Positions 11,512 to 23,505 of a stretch of DNA of 64,000 nt are shown one piece after another. A model generated the notes under the pieces. That model was given only the letters and a program-made list of their open reading frames with translations. It was not told the DNA's origin and ran no database searches. The translations under genes and the position numbers were made by a program. The DNA comes from Persicaria tinctoria (taxonomy: Eukaryota; Streptophyta; Magnoliopsida; Caryophyllales; Polygonaceae), in assembly GCA_037127255.1 (NCBI GenBank), contig JBANSL010000002.1, positions 40,739,392 to 40,803,391 on the forward strand. Reading direction: 5' to 3'. The stretch's first letter is position 1. Every line of letters begins with the position of its first letter.

Positions 11512-14500
11512 TGAAGCCACAACGGTGAGGTACCTAAGAGTTCTCAACCCTTCCCTAGCTAACGAAGTAGATTGCTATCCTTATGAGTCCATGACAGATT
11601 TGCTACACCTAGCAATCAAAGTGGAAAGAAAGCTCAAAGCTAGGAATCAAGGGGGAAGGACCTCGAATGGCTACCCTACTACCTCATGGAAGGCACCAAC
11701 TCAAAGCCGAGGATACCAGCCCTATGGGAGGGAAGCGGTGCAAGGAAAAGAAAAGGGAGCCAACTTCAATCATCAAGGAGAGCAAGGTGGTCATCGCAAA
11801 GGCTACCCTACAAATGCACCTTCATCATCATTTCGGCCATCTAATGGGGTTTCTGCAGCCCCACAAGGGAGTAACTCTAACCCCTCTTCTAGAACTAGAG
11901 ATATTGTGTGTTTTAAGTGTCAAGGAAGAGGTCATATGATGAAAGATTGTCCTAACAAGAAAACTCTCATGATTAATCATTTAGGGCAATATGAATCTGA
12001 ATCTGATTGTGATGATAATGTTGTGTGTGATGATGATGTGAATTTGCATGCTTGTGATGATAATAATGATGATGGGATTGAGTTTGAACATGGTGAATCT
12101 TTGATTGTTAGAAGAGCTTTACATGCTATGCCTTCTTGTGATGATAACCAAAGAGAAAACTTGTTCCATACTCGTTGTCTCGTTAAGAAAAAGGTGTGCA
12201 ACATGATAATAGATGGAGGAAGTTGTTGTAATCTTGCTAGCATTGAAATGGTTCAAAAATTACAACTTCCAACATTAAGTCACCCTAGACCCTACAAATT
12301 ACATTGGATGAATGATTGTGGTGAATTGAAAGTGAACAAGCAAGTTAAGGTTGCCATAACATTAGGACATTATGAGGATAGTGTTTTATGTGATGTAGTG
12401 CCTATGCAAGCTTGTCATATTCTTTTGGGTCGTCCATGGCAATATGATAGGAAGGTCATTCATGATGGTTTAACTAATCGTCATTCTTTTGTGTTTAAGG
12501 GGAAGAATGTTGTCCTCAAGCCCATGACCCCAACCCAAGTTGCTGATGAGTATGAGAAGAAACTGGGAAAGGGGGAGAAGAAAGGGCGGGAGGAAACCGA
12601 GTGTTCGCAGCCCAAGACCACACCACACCCATCATCGTCTAGTGAGTCGAGCCAACCTAAGGGAGTGTGGGAGAATAAGGGAGTTCTTCTAGCCTCTAAG
12701 CAAGACCTTAAGGAGTTCCTTGACCCCAAGACCACTCTTATGTTGTTATGTAAGGAGCTTGCTTTGTTGAGTGATGATCTTAAGGCTACCCTACCTAAGA
12801 GGATTTTGGGGCTACTTGAGGAGTTTAAGGATGTGTTTCCCAATGAGATTCCAGCCGGTCTACCACCTATTAGAGGCATTAAGCACCAAATAGACCTTGT
12901 TCCGGGAGCCACCTTACCTAACCGCCCAGCCTATAGGATGAACCCTAAGGAAACCCAAGAGATCCAATCCCAAGTGCGAGAGTTGTTGGATAAGGGTTAT
13001 GTGAGGGAGAGCCTTAGCCCATGTGTTGTTCCCGTACTTCTAGTGCCAAAGAAGGATGGTTCGTGGAGGATGTGTATGGATTGTCGAGCCATCAACAACA
13101 TCACAGTGAAATACCGCCACCCAATACCCCGCTTAGATGACATGTTAGACGAGTTACATGGAGCCACTACCTTTTCTAAGATTGATCTTAAGAGTGGATA
13201 CCATCAAATTCGTATGAGGGAGGGGGATGAGTGGAAAACAGCCTTTAAGACCAAGTTTGGTCTTTATGAGTGGTTGGTTATGCCTTTTGGGCTTACCAAC
13301 GCCCCTAACACTTTCATGCGTCTTATGAATCATGTTCTTAGGCATTTCATAGGGAAATTTGTTGTGGTTTATTTTGATGATATACTTGTGTATAGTAGAT
13401 CCCTAGAAGAGCATGAGTTACATTTACGAGAAGTGCTATCTACTCTTCGTCGTGAGCACCTTTATGCTAATTTGGAGAAATGTGAGCTTTGCACTAATTG
13501 TGTTACTTTTCTTGGTTTTGTGGTCAGCTCACATGGATTGAAGGTGGACGAGAGCAAGATCAAAGCGATCCAAGAATGGCCTACTCCTACATCAATTGGC
13601 CATGTTCGGAGCTTCCTTGGATTAGCTAGCTTCTATCGCCGGTTCGTGAGGGATTTCAGCACCATTGCAGCCCCTCTAACCGAGATCACCAAGAAGCATC
13701 ACCCATTCACTTGGGAAAAGTCCCAAGAGAAGGCGTTCAACACCTTAAAGGAGCATCTCACGCAGGCCCTGGTGTTAGCACTTCCGGATTTCAACCGGCC
13801 CTTCGAAGTGGAGTGTGATGCATTGGGCATAGGCATTGGTGGAGTTCTTATGCAAGAAGGTAAGCCCATTGCCTATTTTTCAGAAAAATTGAAAGGAGCT
13901 TGTCTTAATTACTCTACTTATGATAAAGAGTTGTATGCATTATTTAGAGTTCTTAAGACATGGCAACATTATCTTTGGCCTAGGGAGTTTATTTTGCACA
14001 CTGATCATGAGTCCTTAAAGCATTTTAAGAGCCAAGACAAGTTGGATAGGAGGCATGGTCGTTGGATGGAGTTTATAGAAACATTCCCTTATGTCATTAA
14101 GTATAAGAAAGGAAAAGATAATGTTGTGACAGATGCCCTTTCGAGGAGATACATGTTGTTGTCTACATTAGACTCAAGGATTTTAGGCTTTGCATATATT
14201 AAGGAGCTTTATGTAGATGACCCTGATTTTGGATAGATTTACAATCATTGTGTGGCTAAAGGATCCGTAGATAAGTACTACTTGTTTGATGGATTTCTAT
14301 TCAAGATTGATAAGGTTTGCATTCCCCGTTGTTCACTTAGGCTCTTGTTGGTTGAGGAAGCCCATAGAGGCGGATTGATGGGCCATTTTGGGAGGGATAA
14401 GACCTATCATATGCTACACACACATTTCTTTTGGCCTCGCATGCTTCGAGACGTAGAACATTTTGTTAAGAGATGTATTGATTGTTTGAAGGCTAAGTCT

Positions 14501-15670
14501 AGGTTACAACCCCACGGCTTGTATTGTCCATTACCCATTCCTGCAGCCCCTTGGGAGGACATATCCATGGACTTTATTGTTGGGTTACCTAGGACTAAGA
14601 AGGGGAGGGATTCGATCTTTGTGGTTGTTGATCGTTTCTCTAAGATGGCTCACTTTATCGCTTGCCATAAGACCGATGATGTCTCTAACGTAGCTAAACT
14701 TTTCTTTAGAGAGATTGTTAGGCTTCATGGAGTACCTAAGACTATAGTGAGCGATCGGGATGTGAAATTTCTTAGCCACTTTTGGAGGACTCTTTGGGGT
14801 AAAATAGGGACGAAGTTGCTGTTTTCCACCTCTAGTCACCCACAAACCGATGGGCAAACGGAGGTAACCAATAGGACCCTTACTACCATCCTTAGGGCCA
14901 TCATTAGGAACAATTTGAGGTTGTGGGAGGATGCTTTGCCTCATGTGGAGTTTGCTTATAATCGGACTGTGCATTCATCAACTAAGCTTACACCATTTGA
15001 GTGTGTTTATGGTACTAACCCACTAACCCCTTTAGATCTTACCCCATGTCCCATGAGGGAGAAAGAAGACTTTGATGCAGGAAAACAGGTGGAATTCATT
15101 CGGGAGCTTCATGAGCGTACTCGTGTCCGGCTAATTCAAAAGGCCAAAGAGAATGCCAAACGAGCCAACAAGGGGCGTCGCAAGATGATTTTCCAGCCCG
15201 GCGATCTAGTTTGGGTGCATTTGCGAAAGGAGCGATTTCCAAAAAAGCGCAAGTCTAAGCTCGCTCCTCGAGGAGATGGTCCATTCAAGGTATTGCAAAG
15301 ATTCGGGGATAATGCCTACAAGATTGACCTACCGGGTGACTATGGAGTTAGTGCAACATTCAATGTCGCCGATCTCACCCCCTACCTAGATGAGAATGAA
15401 GACATGGATTCGAGGTCGAATCCTTTCCAAGAAGGGGAGAATGATGGAGGACCATCCCAAGAATCACCCGATGCCCCTCATTTCGGAGATGGAGATGGAC
15501 CTATCACTAGGTCACGAGCTAAAAAGATAAGAGATGAACTTAACGCTTTCATCATCCACCATATGAAGTTGGTGCTACCAAAGGAGCCCGAGGATGACAT
15601 CATCACATTGCTGGAAACCGCACCATTCTCGGGTTCGACTAAGAGTGATTCAGCCACCACCCATACTTAG
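11512..15670 (+). pseudogene. gag-pol polyprotein of CRM-like element (5'-truncated, one stop)
   Basis: The reading frame is continuous except for one in-frame TAG at 14234-14236. The order is: remnant of gag ([20 protein letters not shown]), zinc knuckle [14 protein letters not shown] near 11909, aspartic protease with an IIDGG active-site variant near 12209, reverse transcriptase with [10 protein letters not shown] near 13369, RNase H near 13807-14140, then after the stop the integrase HHCC region (14360-14500) and DDE core (Asp near 14571, Asp near 14757, Glu near 14862). The C-terminal tail GPITRSRAKKI is encoded inside the 3' LTR, ending at 15670. No chromodomain is seen. The gag start is missing through the deletion at 11511/11512. 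The stop separates RNase H from integrase, so this copy should not make a full polyprotein. Confidence 0.9.
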
Positions 15671-16250
15671 CCTTTCATTTGCTTGCTTGTTTTGGACTTA
15701 GAGTTTTGGGCCTTTGTTTGGGTTTAGTTGGACTTGTTGAGATCTTGTGTTTTTGGGCCTTTGCTTTTGGGCTGATTTCCTCTCCTATTTAAGCCTTGTA
15801 AACTCTCATTTGAAGACACTTTGAATCTTGTTTATGAAAACCTAGTTTGTTTCACTCTCCAAAGGTGAGAGCTTCATGCCTTGTGTGCATGTGTGTTGCA
15901 TCTAGTTCGGTTGTTCTTGGTTTTGTCAATTTCCCGAAGATTGGTGATTCCGAGATGAGCACGGACCTCCTCCTTGTGCTTCCATGGCCAGCCATGGTTG
16001 TGTAAGGTTGTATAGGGTTGGTTTTGGTGTCATTCAAGTTGGTTCTTGGTGCATTGTCCCAATGGGTCTTCTTGTTGTTCATCAAGGTTGATTCCTCCTA
16101 TCTTTCCCTTTCATTTTGTTCTGTTTTCTCCTTTGACTTGATCCAGCCTTGCTGCGTTTCTTGTCTCACTTGTGCCATTTCTTTGTGTTCTTGTGAGTCC
16201 GAGTCCACAACGTCAAGAAGGTCGGGAAAACAGCGGCTAACCCCGCATCA
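15442..16250 (+). repeat. 3' LTR of CRM-like element, complete
   Basis: This is the 809-bp LTR from TGATGG to GCATCA, followed by TTTTG. Its first 229 bp are also coding, because the polyprotein stop is at 15668-15670. The last 35 bp (16216-16250) are absent from the 5' copy. TATTTAAG near 15789 is the likely TATA box. Confidence 0.92.
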
Positions 16251-16255
16251 TTTTG

Positions 16256-16794
16256 GATCCCTATTTGGTAAAACAATTAGAGGACAAAATTATATAAGAA
16301 TCTAACCTGTGTCATATAAATGTTGAACCTATCAAATTATAATAGGTTTTTTTTCTATTTACTTAACATATTCAACATTTTCTAATCAATTTATTTCATT
16401 TAAAAAATTGAATTAATGTATAATATAATCTATATCTAAATATTAAATAAATAAATAAACAGTTTGGTCTGGTCTCATAAAAAAATTTACAGTATACAAG
16501 AATTATGATGTCTTGAAAAGATCATCTTGTCGTGTGATAATACATAACTCCCTACAAGTGGGAAAATGAGATAAAGTACAATTGCTCTTCAATTGTTAAC
16601 AAGTGAAATTTGGATTTTTTTTTGCTAAGTGTTCATTTTGAATATGACATTTTGCAAAATGTTCATTTTCATAATCCATTTTGCAAAATGTCCATTATGA
16701 AATTGTTGCCCTTCCTTCACATTTTTAATTTAACCCCTTCTTCCCATTTTTAGTTTGACCATTGACAGGTTAAGGTCAATGACTTTGGTGACAG
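16256..16794. other. AT-rich intergenic stretch, no gene seen
   Basis: No open frame with recognisable product. The part at 16625-16710 contains a short imperfect direct repeat around 'attttgcaaaatgttcatttt'. Nothing else is identifiable. Confidence 0.6.
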
Positions 16795-17280
16795 TTTTTT
16801 TGACATTTTTTTTTACAAGATTATTGTAACCACCTTTATCAGTGGTGACACATGTGGTGACAATTTTTTTTGGTGACGACTTAGTTTTTAGAGTTTTTTT
16901 TTACGAGATTAGTGTCACCACATTTATCAGTGGTGGCACATATGGTGATAATTTTTTTTGTTGACAACTTAGTTTTTAGAGTTTTTTTTTACGAGATTAG
17001 TATCACCATCTTTGTCAGTGGTGATGACACATGTGGTGACAAATTTTTTTTGTGGCAGCTTAGTTTTTAGAGTTTTTTTTTACGAGATTAGTATTACCAT
17101 CTTTATCAGTGGTGGGACACATGTGGTGACAACTTAGTTTTTAGAGTTTTTTTTTTACGAGATTAGTATTACCACCTTTATCAGTGGTGGCACACATGTG
17201 GTGACAACTTAGTTTTTAGAGTTTTTTTTTCTTTTACGGGGTCACTGCCACCACCCTTATCGCTGTCACCACCCTTACAT
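16795..17280. repeat. Minisatellite of about 75-90 bp units
   Basis: Five to six diverged tandem units each read: a T-run, ACGAGATTAGT, a TCACCACCTTTATCAGTGG-like core, ACACATGTGGTGACAA, then CTTAGTTTTTAGAG. The two units centred near 17100 and 17180 lack an internal block, making them shorter. The last unit (from about 17228) is degenerate. The core CACCAC...GTGGTG can fold back. No coding potential or target duplication was seen. Confidence 0.88.
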
Positions 17281-18119
17281 AGCAGTACCTTAGGTCGCAT
17301 GTCAAAAATTACGAATTCAATCTATATTGAGCTTCATCTCGGCACGTCAAACATAAAATGCAATAGGCAGTTAACTTCATCCCGATGCATCAAACTATCA
17401 AAAATCCCTTTTTACCTCAAACTTTAAAGGAACTACTGTTAGGAGGAAGAATTAATCGAAGAAATATAAATATAAATGCAAACCAATCCCTATCCGTGCA
17501 AATAAAATACAAGACTTCCTCCCGCTATAGTGGTAGGAGTCAGGATCAATCCACGAGGAAGCGTGTGAGCGCTCGCCGATCTAGTATCGTAATAAGCCCT
17601 CTAATGTCGACCTGAATCCACTCGATATCGACTAAGATCCGGTCAATGTCGAGTGAAGCAGTCGATTCCTAGTGTAAAACCTGCAAAACAACACAAACAC
17701 ACTCGACGTCGAGTACAGAGCACTCGATATCGACTAAAAGAGTCGATGTCGAGTCAAATAACAAAAAACTAAAAGTAATGTGTGTTGGAAAAGAACGTCC
17801 AAAGATTAATAGGATGAAATCGAATGATGAACAGAAATATCACGGGGTTTGTAAACAATATTATAAAAGGCTTCCAAAGCCAGGGAATTAATGTTGTGAG
17901 CCTAATTCGCCATGTTTTATACTTACTTTTATATCGTTTTCTGCATATATTTCATACATGCGGGCTAGAATAGTACAGAATCTATGTAGTTTATGTTTAT
18001 TTGCCAAATTATGGAATCTACACCAGTTCAGAGAAAGGAGGAAAAGCTCGAAGTCAACTACAGGAAGTCCAAGGTCAAGGAGTAGTGAAACCAAGACAAA
18101 TCGAGCTGAAAACGAGAAA

Positions 18120-18460
18120 ATCGAATCGACACCACCATCTGGTCGATATCGAGTACACTTAGTCGATATCGAGGATTCTAGTCGATTTCTACCCAGAAAA
18201 GCCAGAATCGAGTGAAGGAGAAAAGAGTTGGTCGATATCGACCTAGTCAAGTCGATATCGAGTTGACCCAAAATCGAGTCAAGACCCAAGAATCGACCAA
18301 GGAGTTGGAGCAGGAAAAGTGCAGGTCGATATCGAGTTGAGTCAAGTCGATTTTCATCCCCTAGATCCGAGATCGAGTCAGAAAGTGAAGTCGAGAAAAA
18401 CTCAGGTCGATATCGAGTGAGGCGAGTCGATATCGAGTGGTGTCCAGTAGCCGATTTCGA
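18120..18460. repeat. Palindrome array GTCGATATCGAGT in LTR A (U3 block)
   Basis: The 12- to 14-bp palindromic word (A)GTCGATATCGAGT or its close variants occurs roughly ten times in 340 bp, spaced by a few tens of bases. Related words (CTCGACGTCGAG, CTCGACATCGAG) occur at the same LTR position in sister copies, at 26700-26890, 27300-27600 and 31310-31470. A second, smaller block lies near the LTR 3' end (17590-17760, 24515-24575, 25680-25830). Regulatory function is an inference. Confidence 0.85.
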
Positions 18461-19001
18461 GTATATCCGAGTTCTAATCAAAGTTCTATCCAAAGTCCAA
18501 TGGAGATATCCATAAGAGGAGATTCTATCAAGTTGACTCAAGATGGAAGAGATATTTATCTACTTTAGATATAATTTCTTTTTAGATATATTTCTTTTAT
18601 TTCCATAATTTAATCTTTAGATATAGATAGATAGATTTAGATATAGTTATAGTTTTATTTCCTAATTTCCTAGGGAATGAACACTCACTACTAGAATTAT
18701 GACATTTAACATCGGGTGATTAACATCGGTCAGAAAAACACGTGATGTAAAATCATATTTTAACATCGTTTTTTAAATTTGAGATGTTAAAAATAAAATA
18801 GACATCATCCTGTTTTTCTGGACAGATGTTAAAAGTTTTATTTGAAAAAAAATTTCAAACACGGAATTGAAACTCTGAATTATTTAAAAAGCCCACTCCT
18901 AAAATCCCTCGAATGCTTTCAATTTTTTTCCCAAAACACTTTCCCTCTAACCCTTCAAATTTTTTTTACCCCAAACTCAAAATTCCCCAGAAACACCTGA
19001 C

Positions 19002-19790
19002 TAGGGCTGATCATCGGCCCAAAACCGATCCGAACCTGGCCAAACCGAACCGAACCTAAAACTGAAATTCTCAAAAATGAAAACCGAAAACCGAACCTAA
19101 ACTAATAGGTTTGGTTCGGTTTTACGCCGGATTGGTTTAGGTTCGGTTCGGTTATAACCTAATCGAACCGAAATTAAAAATGCACAAAAAATCCTTGCAT
19201 TTACATTTCTTAGTCCAAAAAAATGCACACCGAACCTAGTGATTTATCTTGTAATTCCTATAGACTTTTCTTTTTCAAATTACCAAACAACCCACTGTTT
19301 TGTGCTTCCTCATTACCACATCATATTTGTGCACTTTTCTTTTCCCAAAAAAATAATTACAAAAAAAATTGCACAAACGTCCCAAAAAATGTCCCAAACA
19401 GTGCATTTTTCTTAGTCCCAAACAATGACCAAGCAAATCTGCAATGTCCCAAAACAAACCCAAACAATCCATGCTTTTACATTCCTTAGTCCCAAAAAAA
19501 TATCATCTTGCACAATAGCACAAGTGCATAACGCCATAATTAACCTACATAGTTGAACACTTGAAGATTAACAAAGGTGCACACTTGCACATTCCCAAAC
19601 AGTAGCAAAGCAAAAAAAATCGGTTTTTTTCGGTTTTAACCGAAACCGAATACAAACCGATCCTAAAACCGAAAATTAAAATTCCTTGAACCGAAAACCT
19701 AAATCGAAATCCCTCGGTTCGGTTTGGTTCCGGTTATTTCGGTTCGGTTCGGCCGAAATGTTCGGTTCAAACCGATTTTGATCAGCCCTA
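19002..19790. mobile_element. hAT-type non-autonomous element nested in the CACTA element
   Basis: Termini are TAGGGCTGATCA and TGATCAGCCCTA, flanked by a perfect 8-bp duplication CACCTGAC (18994-19001 and 19791-19798), the hAT signature. The subterminal regions are built of degenerate GGTTCGGTT / AACCGAACC words pointing inward from both ends, and the middle is AT-rich. No transposase. Confidence 0.93.
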
Positions 19791-20046
19791 CACCTGACCA
19801 CATGAAAATTTGAAACCCTCTTTCATTTATCCCCTTACCTAATTCTACCTTCCTCCTCTCAAATCAACCCAAAAAATGGAACCTCAGCACCATCTCTTCT
19901 CCCTCCGCCTCCGGTTGGGATCGACGAGAAGTGACTCTCACTATCACTTCTCCTGCCGCCTCGATCCCTCCCCGTAGACCCTTCTTCCGAGAACCCTAGA
20001 TCTGAATCCGCCTAAAATTGAATGACTTGTTCTTCGTCTCCTCGCG

Positions 20047-20145
20047 ATGGCGCCAAGAAGCCTGGATCCGAGCGGGCACGACGAGGCCTTTGTCATCGAC
20101 GTTGATGCAGCGACTGCTATGGAGAGCGTCACTTCTCTCTCATAG
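20047..20145 (+). other. Short GC-rich ORF in CACTA cargo, probable captured exon
   Basis: A 32-codon frame begins MAPRSLDPSGHDEAFVIDVD and stops at a TAG followed by GTAC. The surrounding 19840-20145 sequence is much richer in GC than the rest of the element, as expected for a captured host exon. I do not recognise the source gene. Confidence 0.4.
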
Positions 20146-21222
20146 GTACAATGTTTCCCATATCCTCACTTCTCAGCTTCTTTTTTCTTCGATTTTAAAA
20201 CAAGCGAGATCGTCAAAAACTCAGATCTGTCATCTCTCCATCAATTTAAGGTTAGGTTTTCCTTTGTCGATTTTGTGGAATAATTTTTGTAGAGACTTCT
20301 TGAATCAAGAACTATTGTGAAGCTAGTTTGTTATTGCCGTCGACGTTGGCATGTCTTCCAGCGGCACACGTGAGCTCATCTTTGTTGCCTTTGTTCCCTT
20401 TTCTTGTTTCTTTTGAAATATGAAATCTGAATTTGAAATCTGTACAAACGAGCCGAACGAGACGAAATCTGTTCGAACGAGCCAAAATATGGCTGAATCT
20501 GAAATCTGAAGTTTCTTGCCTTTGGTCGTCTATGCTTGTTGCTTTCGTATTTGGAGAATTAATGGATATTCGTCTTATTTTTTTGCATGTTAGTCTAGCT
20601 GTTGGATATGGTGATTAAACTCACTTCATCTGGTTGATTCATCTTTTATATCACATGATTAAAAATTCCCTGCGAATTGCCTCTTAGCTTACATTACCCA
20701 AGTGTGTCTTGGTACTTAACAATATTGATGTTTAGTAGTTTATGGCTGGATTGGCTGCATGCTCCATGTTAATAGCTTGTGCCAAAGTACCTATTTGACA
20801 TTTAATATTCATTATTTTCAGCAATATCTATGCTCCAGTCCTTATTTTCACAACCTTGCGAATCAGATTTACATATCATTTGAGTGTAATTCTAATGCTC
20901 CACATCTCTATCTTTAGATTGAGTATTGTGTCTCCATCTCTAGACTAATCCAATCACTCTACATCTTTAGTATACTTTGTTGTCTTTATCTTTGATTTTA
21001 GCAGTTCTAAGTTTTTGCTACATCTTTCTATACATGTATTGTGACAGTGAATTGGTTGCTTTTGGGGCTGCCACTAATCACCATAATTGCTTTTGTGCCT
21101 TATTTGCAAGACATTTCATATGTGAACTTGAAAACTGAGTCTAGTGAAATTCACCTTTAGGAGTTCTTGATTTTGCAATTATACAGACTGAGGTGTTTGG
21201 AATGAATTGTCTTGAATTTGCA

Positions 21223-22029
21223 GGTGTAGGGAAGAGTTGCTTGATGTTGAGTTTTTCAGATGGTTCCTTCACAACGAGTTCTATAACAACCATTGGGTAT
21301 TTTTTTTCTTGAATATGGTTTCGTTTAACAATAGTTCTTATTTTATATTATGTCTAACCTTAAAATTTTACTCTTTCACAATATTGATTTTTAGATAAGA
21401 ACCATTGAGCTTGATGGTAAACGGATTATTGGTGATAAACTGGAACTTCTGAGATTTTGCTAGTCATCAAGAAGGATGTGTAATAAAGAGGTTGCATTAT
21501 TTATATTCTTCTTTATAAGTTGGTGCCCAATTTTGTTTTATGGATTGCATCTCATTTACTGTTTCCTCTCCTGTCATGAATTAAGACAGCCCGACGCCTC
21601 ACCAACTGAGTATGCAAGAGCTAATAAGGAGCTGAGGAAGCTTAGAAGCTCAATGGATCTTATAACATAGTTGAGGTATAAACAAAAGGTATTTATTTGC
21701 TTCTCTCACTACTTGGGCCTTTTCATAAATCTGGACATTGGTGTCTCGTAAGATTAACTATTGGTTCTTGTGTAGGAACAAAAACATCTTTGAAGATTAT
21801 ACATGTGAATGCTGCCAGTTAATAGATGCATATGATTGACAATTTGACATTCTTTGAATGAGACAAATTAAAGCTATAAAGTTTATAGAGAACACATCCA
21901 AGTTCCAACCTTGTGCCAGAGTAAAATAATTATTTAGGTGAGCATGTACCGAGCTTGATGGTAAACGGATAAACCTTTAGATCTGGGATACAACAGGTCA
22001 AGAGAGGTTTCAAACGATCACCACTGGTA
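21223..22029 (+). pseudogene. Captured RABE (Rab8-like) GTPase fragments
   Basis: Plus-strand pieces read [20 protein letters not shown] then TTIG (21223-21297, the P-loop and following switch-I region), IRTIELDGKRI (21394-21426) and ELDGKRINL, a stop, then IWDTTGQERFQTITTG (21951-22029, the switch-II WDTxGQE motif). The pieces follow the order of a plant RABE1 GTPase with intron-like DNA and GT...AG borders between them. The ELDGKRI coding word occurs twice. An in-frame TAG and lack of the G4 and G5 motifs make it non-functional. This is cargo of the CACTA element. Confidence 0.82.
21585..21671 (+). pseudogene. Captured fragment resembling organellar peptide chain release factor 1
   Basis: The frame reads PDASPTEYARANKELRKLRS then SMDLIT, resembling the N-terminal helical region of plant mitochondrial RF1-type proteins. 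It sits between the two Rab fragments, so the CACTA element appears to hold pieces of at least two genes. Identification is from memory of the family and is only moderately certain. Confidence 0.5.
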
Positions 22030-23280
22030 AGCTTATCATCCTTGATGTACCTTACTCCTAACTTTTGAACTATCATGTCAACAATGATTTGCTTTGAACA
22101 TATGTACTTATAGGCTACATAGCACTCTTTTCCTACTGTTTTTGCTCACTGAACTTGTGTGTCATGACTGATTTGAATCAACATCCATATGCAGCTATGC
22201 TAAATTTTTCTGTTGCTCAATTACAGCGTATTGTTTATGTTTAGGAATTAAAACATACTTGATAGTACTTGTCATCCTAGCTTTTTCAACATTGTTGTTT
22301 ATTTTTCCAAGCATCTGAGTATGTGATTTTGTGTAATTGTTTATGTTTAGGACTTAAAACATGAAAACTCCCTTGCTTATTCCAAGTCTCAAAATTGATG
22401 GTACTTGTCATCTTGGTTTTTCCTTCATTAAGCAGAATTGCAGTCGTCGCTATGGAAAATTACTTTTTGTCTTAATTCTGGTATGTTTAGGCTGAATTAC
22501 TTTTTACTATTTGCTTTTTGCTAATCTGCATTTGCTTGATGGTTGAGCTAGTGCAAGCATACATGTTTTTGTGAGTTAGAACTCATGGTAATTGTTGGCT
22601 TTAGGCATGCAATTGTCTAAATCTATCTGGTGGTGTAGTCTTCAAAGAGTTGTGAGCACCCCCATCTTATGGTAATGTTGATGATGCAAGAATATACACT
22701 AACAGGTTTATAGGTCTGGCTAGATTATTTGAACCTGAAATTTTGAATGATTTTTGTATTCAGTGGTGTCTTATCCTTATTTTTAGAGTTGAAAACCGAA
22801 TTTCGTGTTTTTGAGTTAAAGAAACCCTTGGACCTAACTGAAAGTTTCATCCCATTATCAAATTCAATAGTACTGGTTGTTAAGTTGCTTAGCATAAACA
22901 GGGTTGACTTCTTTACCGGTTAACTCTTTTTTTTTTTGCAGTGGCTAAGGACTATGAATGCAGAGCCATTCTCAAATCATTGGTAACACATAAGCTTCTC
23001 TTACTGTTTTTTCTTGAAGTCGGTGGAGAGATGCATTGATCTTATGTTCTCAATTATAGAATATTGTCTTTTGATAGATAAATATGTACTACTTTATGTT
23101 AAATAAGATATTTCTAGTAGTGACTTTAACCTGTTCTTCAAGTGAGCAACTTATATACAGATTTTGAAAACATGGTCTCTTTGGTTGGTACTGTCGTGTG
23201 GTGTATGTGTATATATAGATAGGAACATGTTCTCTTTGGTTGATACTGTGGCCTGGTGTATATGTATATATATATAGACA

Positions 23281-23505
23281 GGAGATTGCACATCAGATTT
23301 ACGAGCAATAAACAACGGTTTATTGTAACGAAAGACATCAGTTTTACGAACTAAACACATCAGCTTTACGTACTAAATGCATCAGCTTTACGTACAATAA
23401 ACATCAATTTTACGAACTAAACACATCATTTTTATGAATTAAACACATCATTTTTACGATCTAAACACACTAGTTTTACGAACTAAACACATCTGATTCA
23501 CTAAT
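23281..23505. repeat. Tandem ~22-bp repeats near CACTA 3' end
   Basis: About nine diverged units of the form ACATCAGTTTTACGAACTAA follow one another. The CATC word matches the element's subterminal AACATC motif, so these may be extra transposase-binding repeats. Confidence 0.8.

Larger units (their letters stand above)
10738..16250 (+). mobile_element. Young CRM-like Ty3/gypsy LTR retrotransposon, internally deleted
   Basis: The element is bounded by TTTTG target duplications at 10733-10737 and 16251-16255. The 3' LTR (15442-16250, 809 bp) runs TG...CA. The 5' LTR (10738-11511) is identical over 774 bp except for one base I could see (A/C near the start), but lacks the last 35 bp. Sequence then jumps straight into the middle of gag, so the end of the 5' LTR, the primer binding site and the gag N-terminus are deleted. 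A purine tract (AAGAAGGGGAGAA) precedes the 3' LTR. Pol domains are in order PR-RT-RNaseH-INT, so it is Ty3/gypsy. Coding sequence that runs into the LTR and the integrase tail suggest the CRM clade. Near-identical LTRs imply a recent insertion. Confidence 0.93.

Noticed and set aside
16795..17280. CRISPR-like array
   Set aside because: The units are a diverged tandem minisatellite without conserved-repeat/unique-spacer structure, in a plant nuclear context.
17888..18541. A 217-codon minus-strand open frame rich in Ser, Arg and Leu
   Set aside because: It is only the translation of the palindromic TCGATATCGAG array and flanks of LTR A. It has no domain and arises from repeat periodicity.
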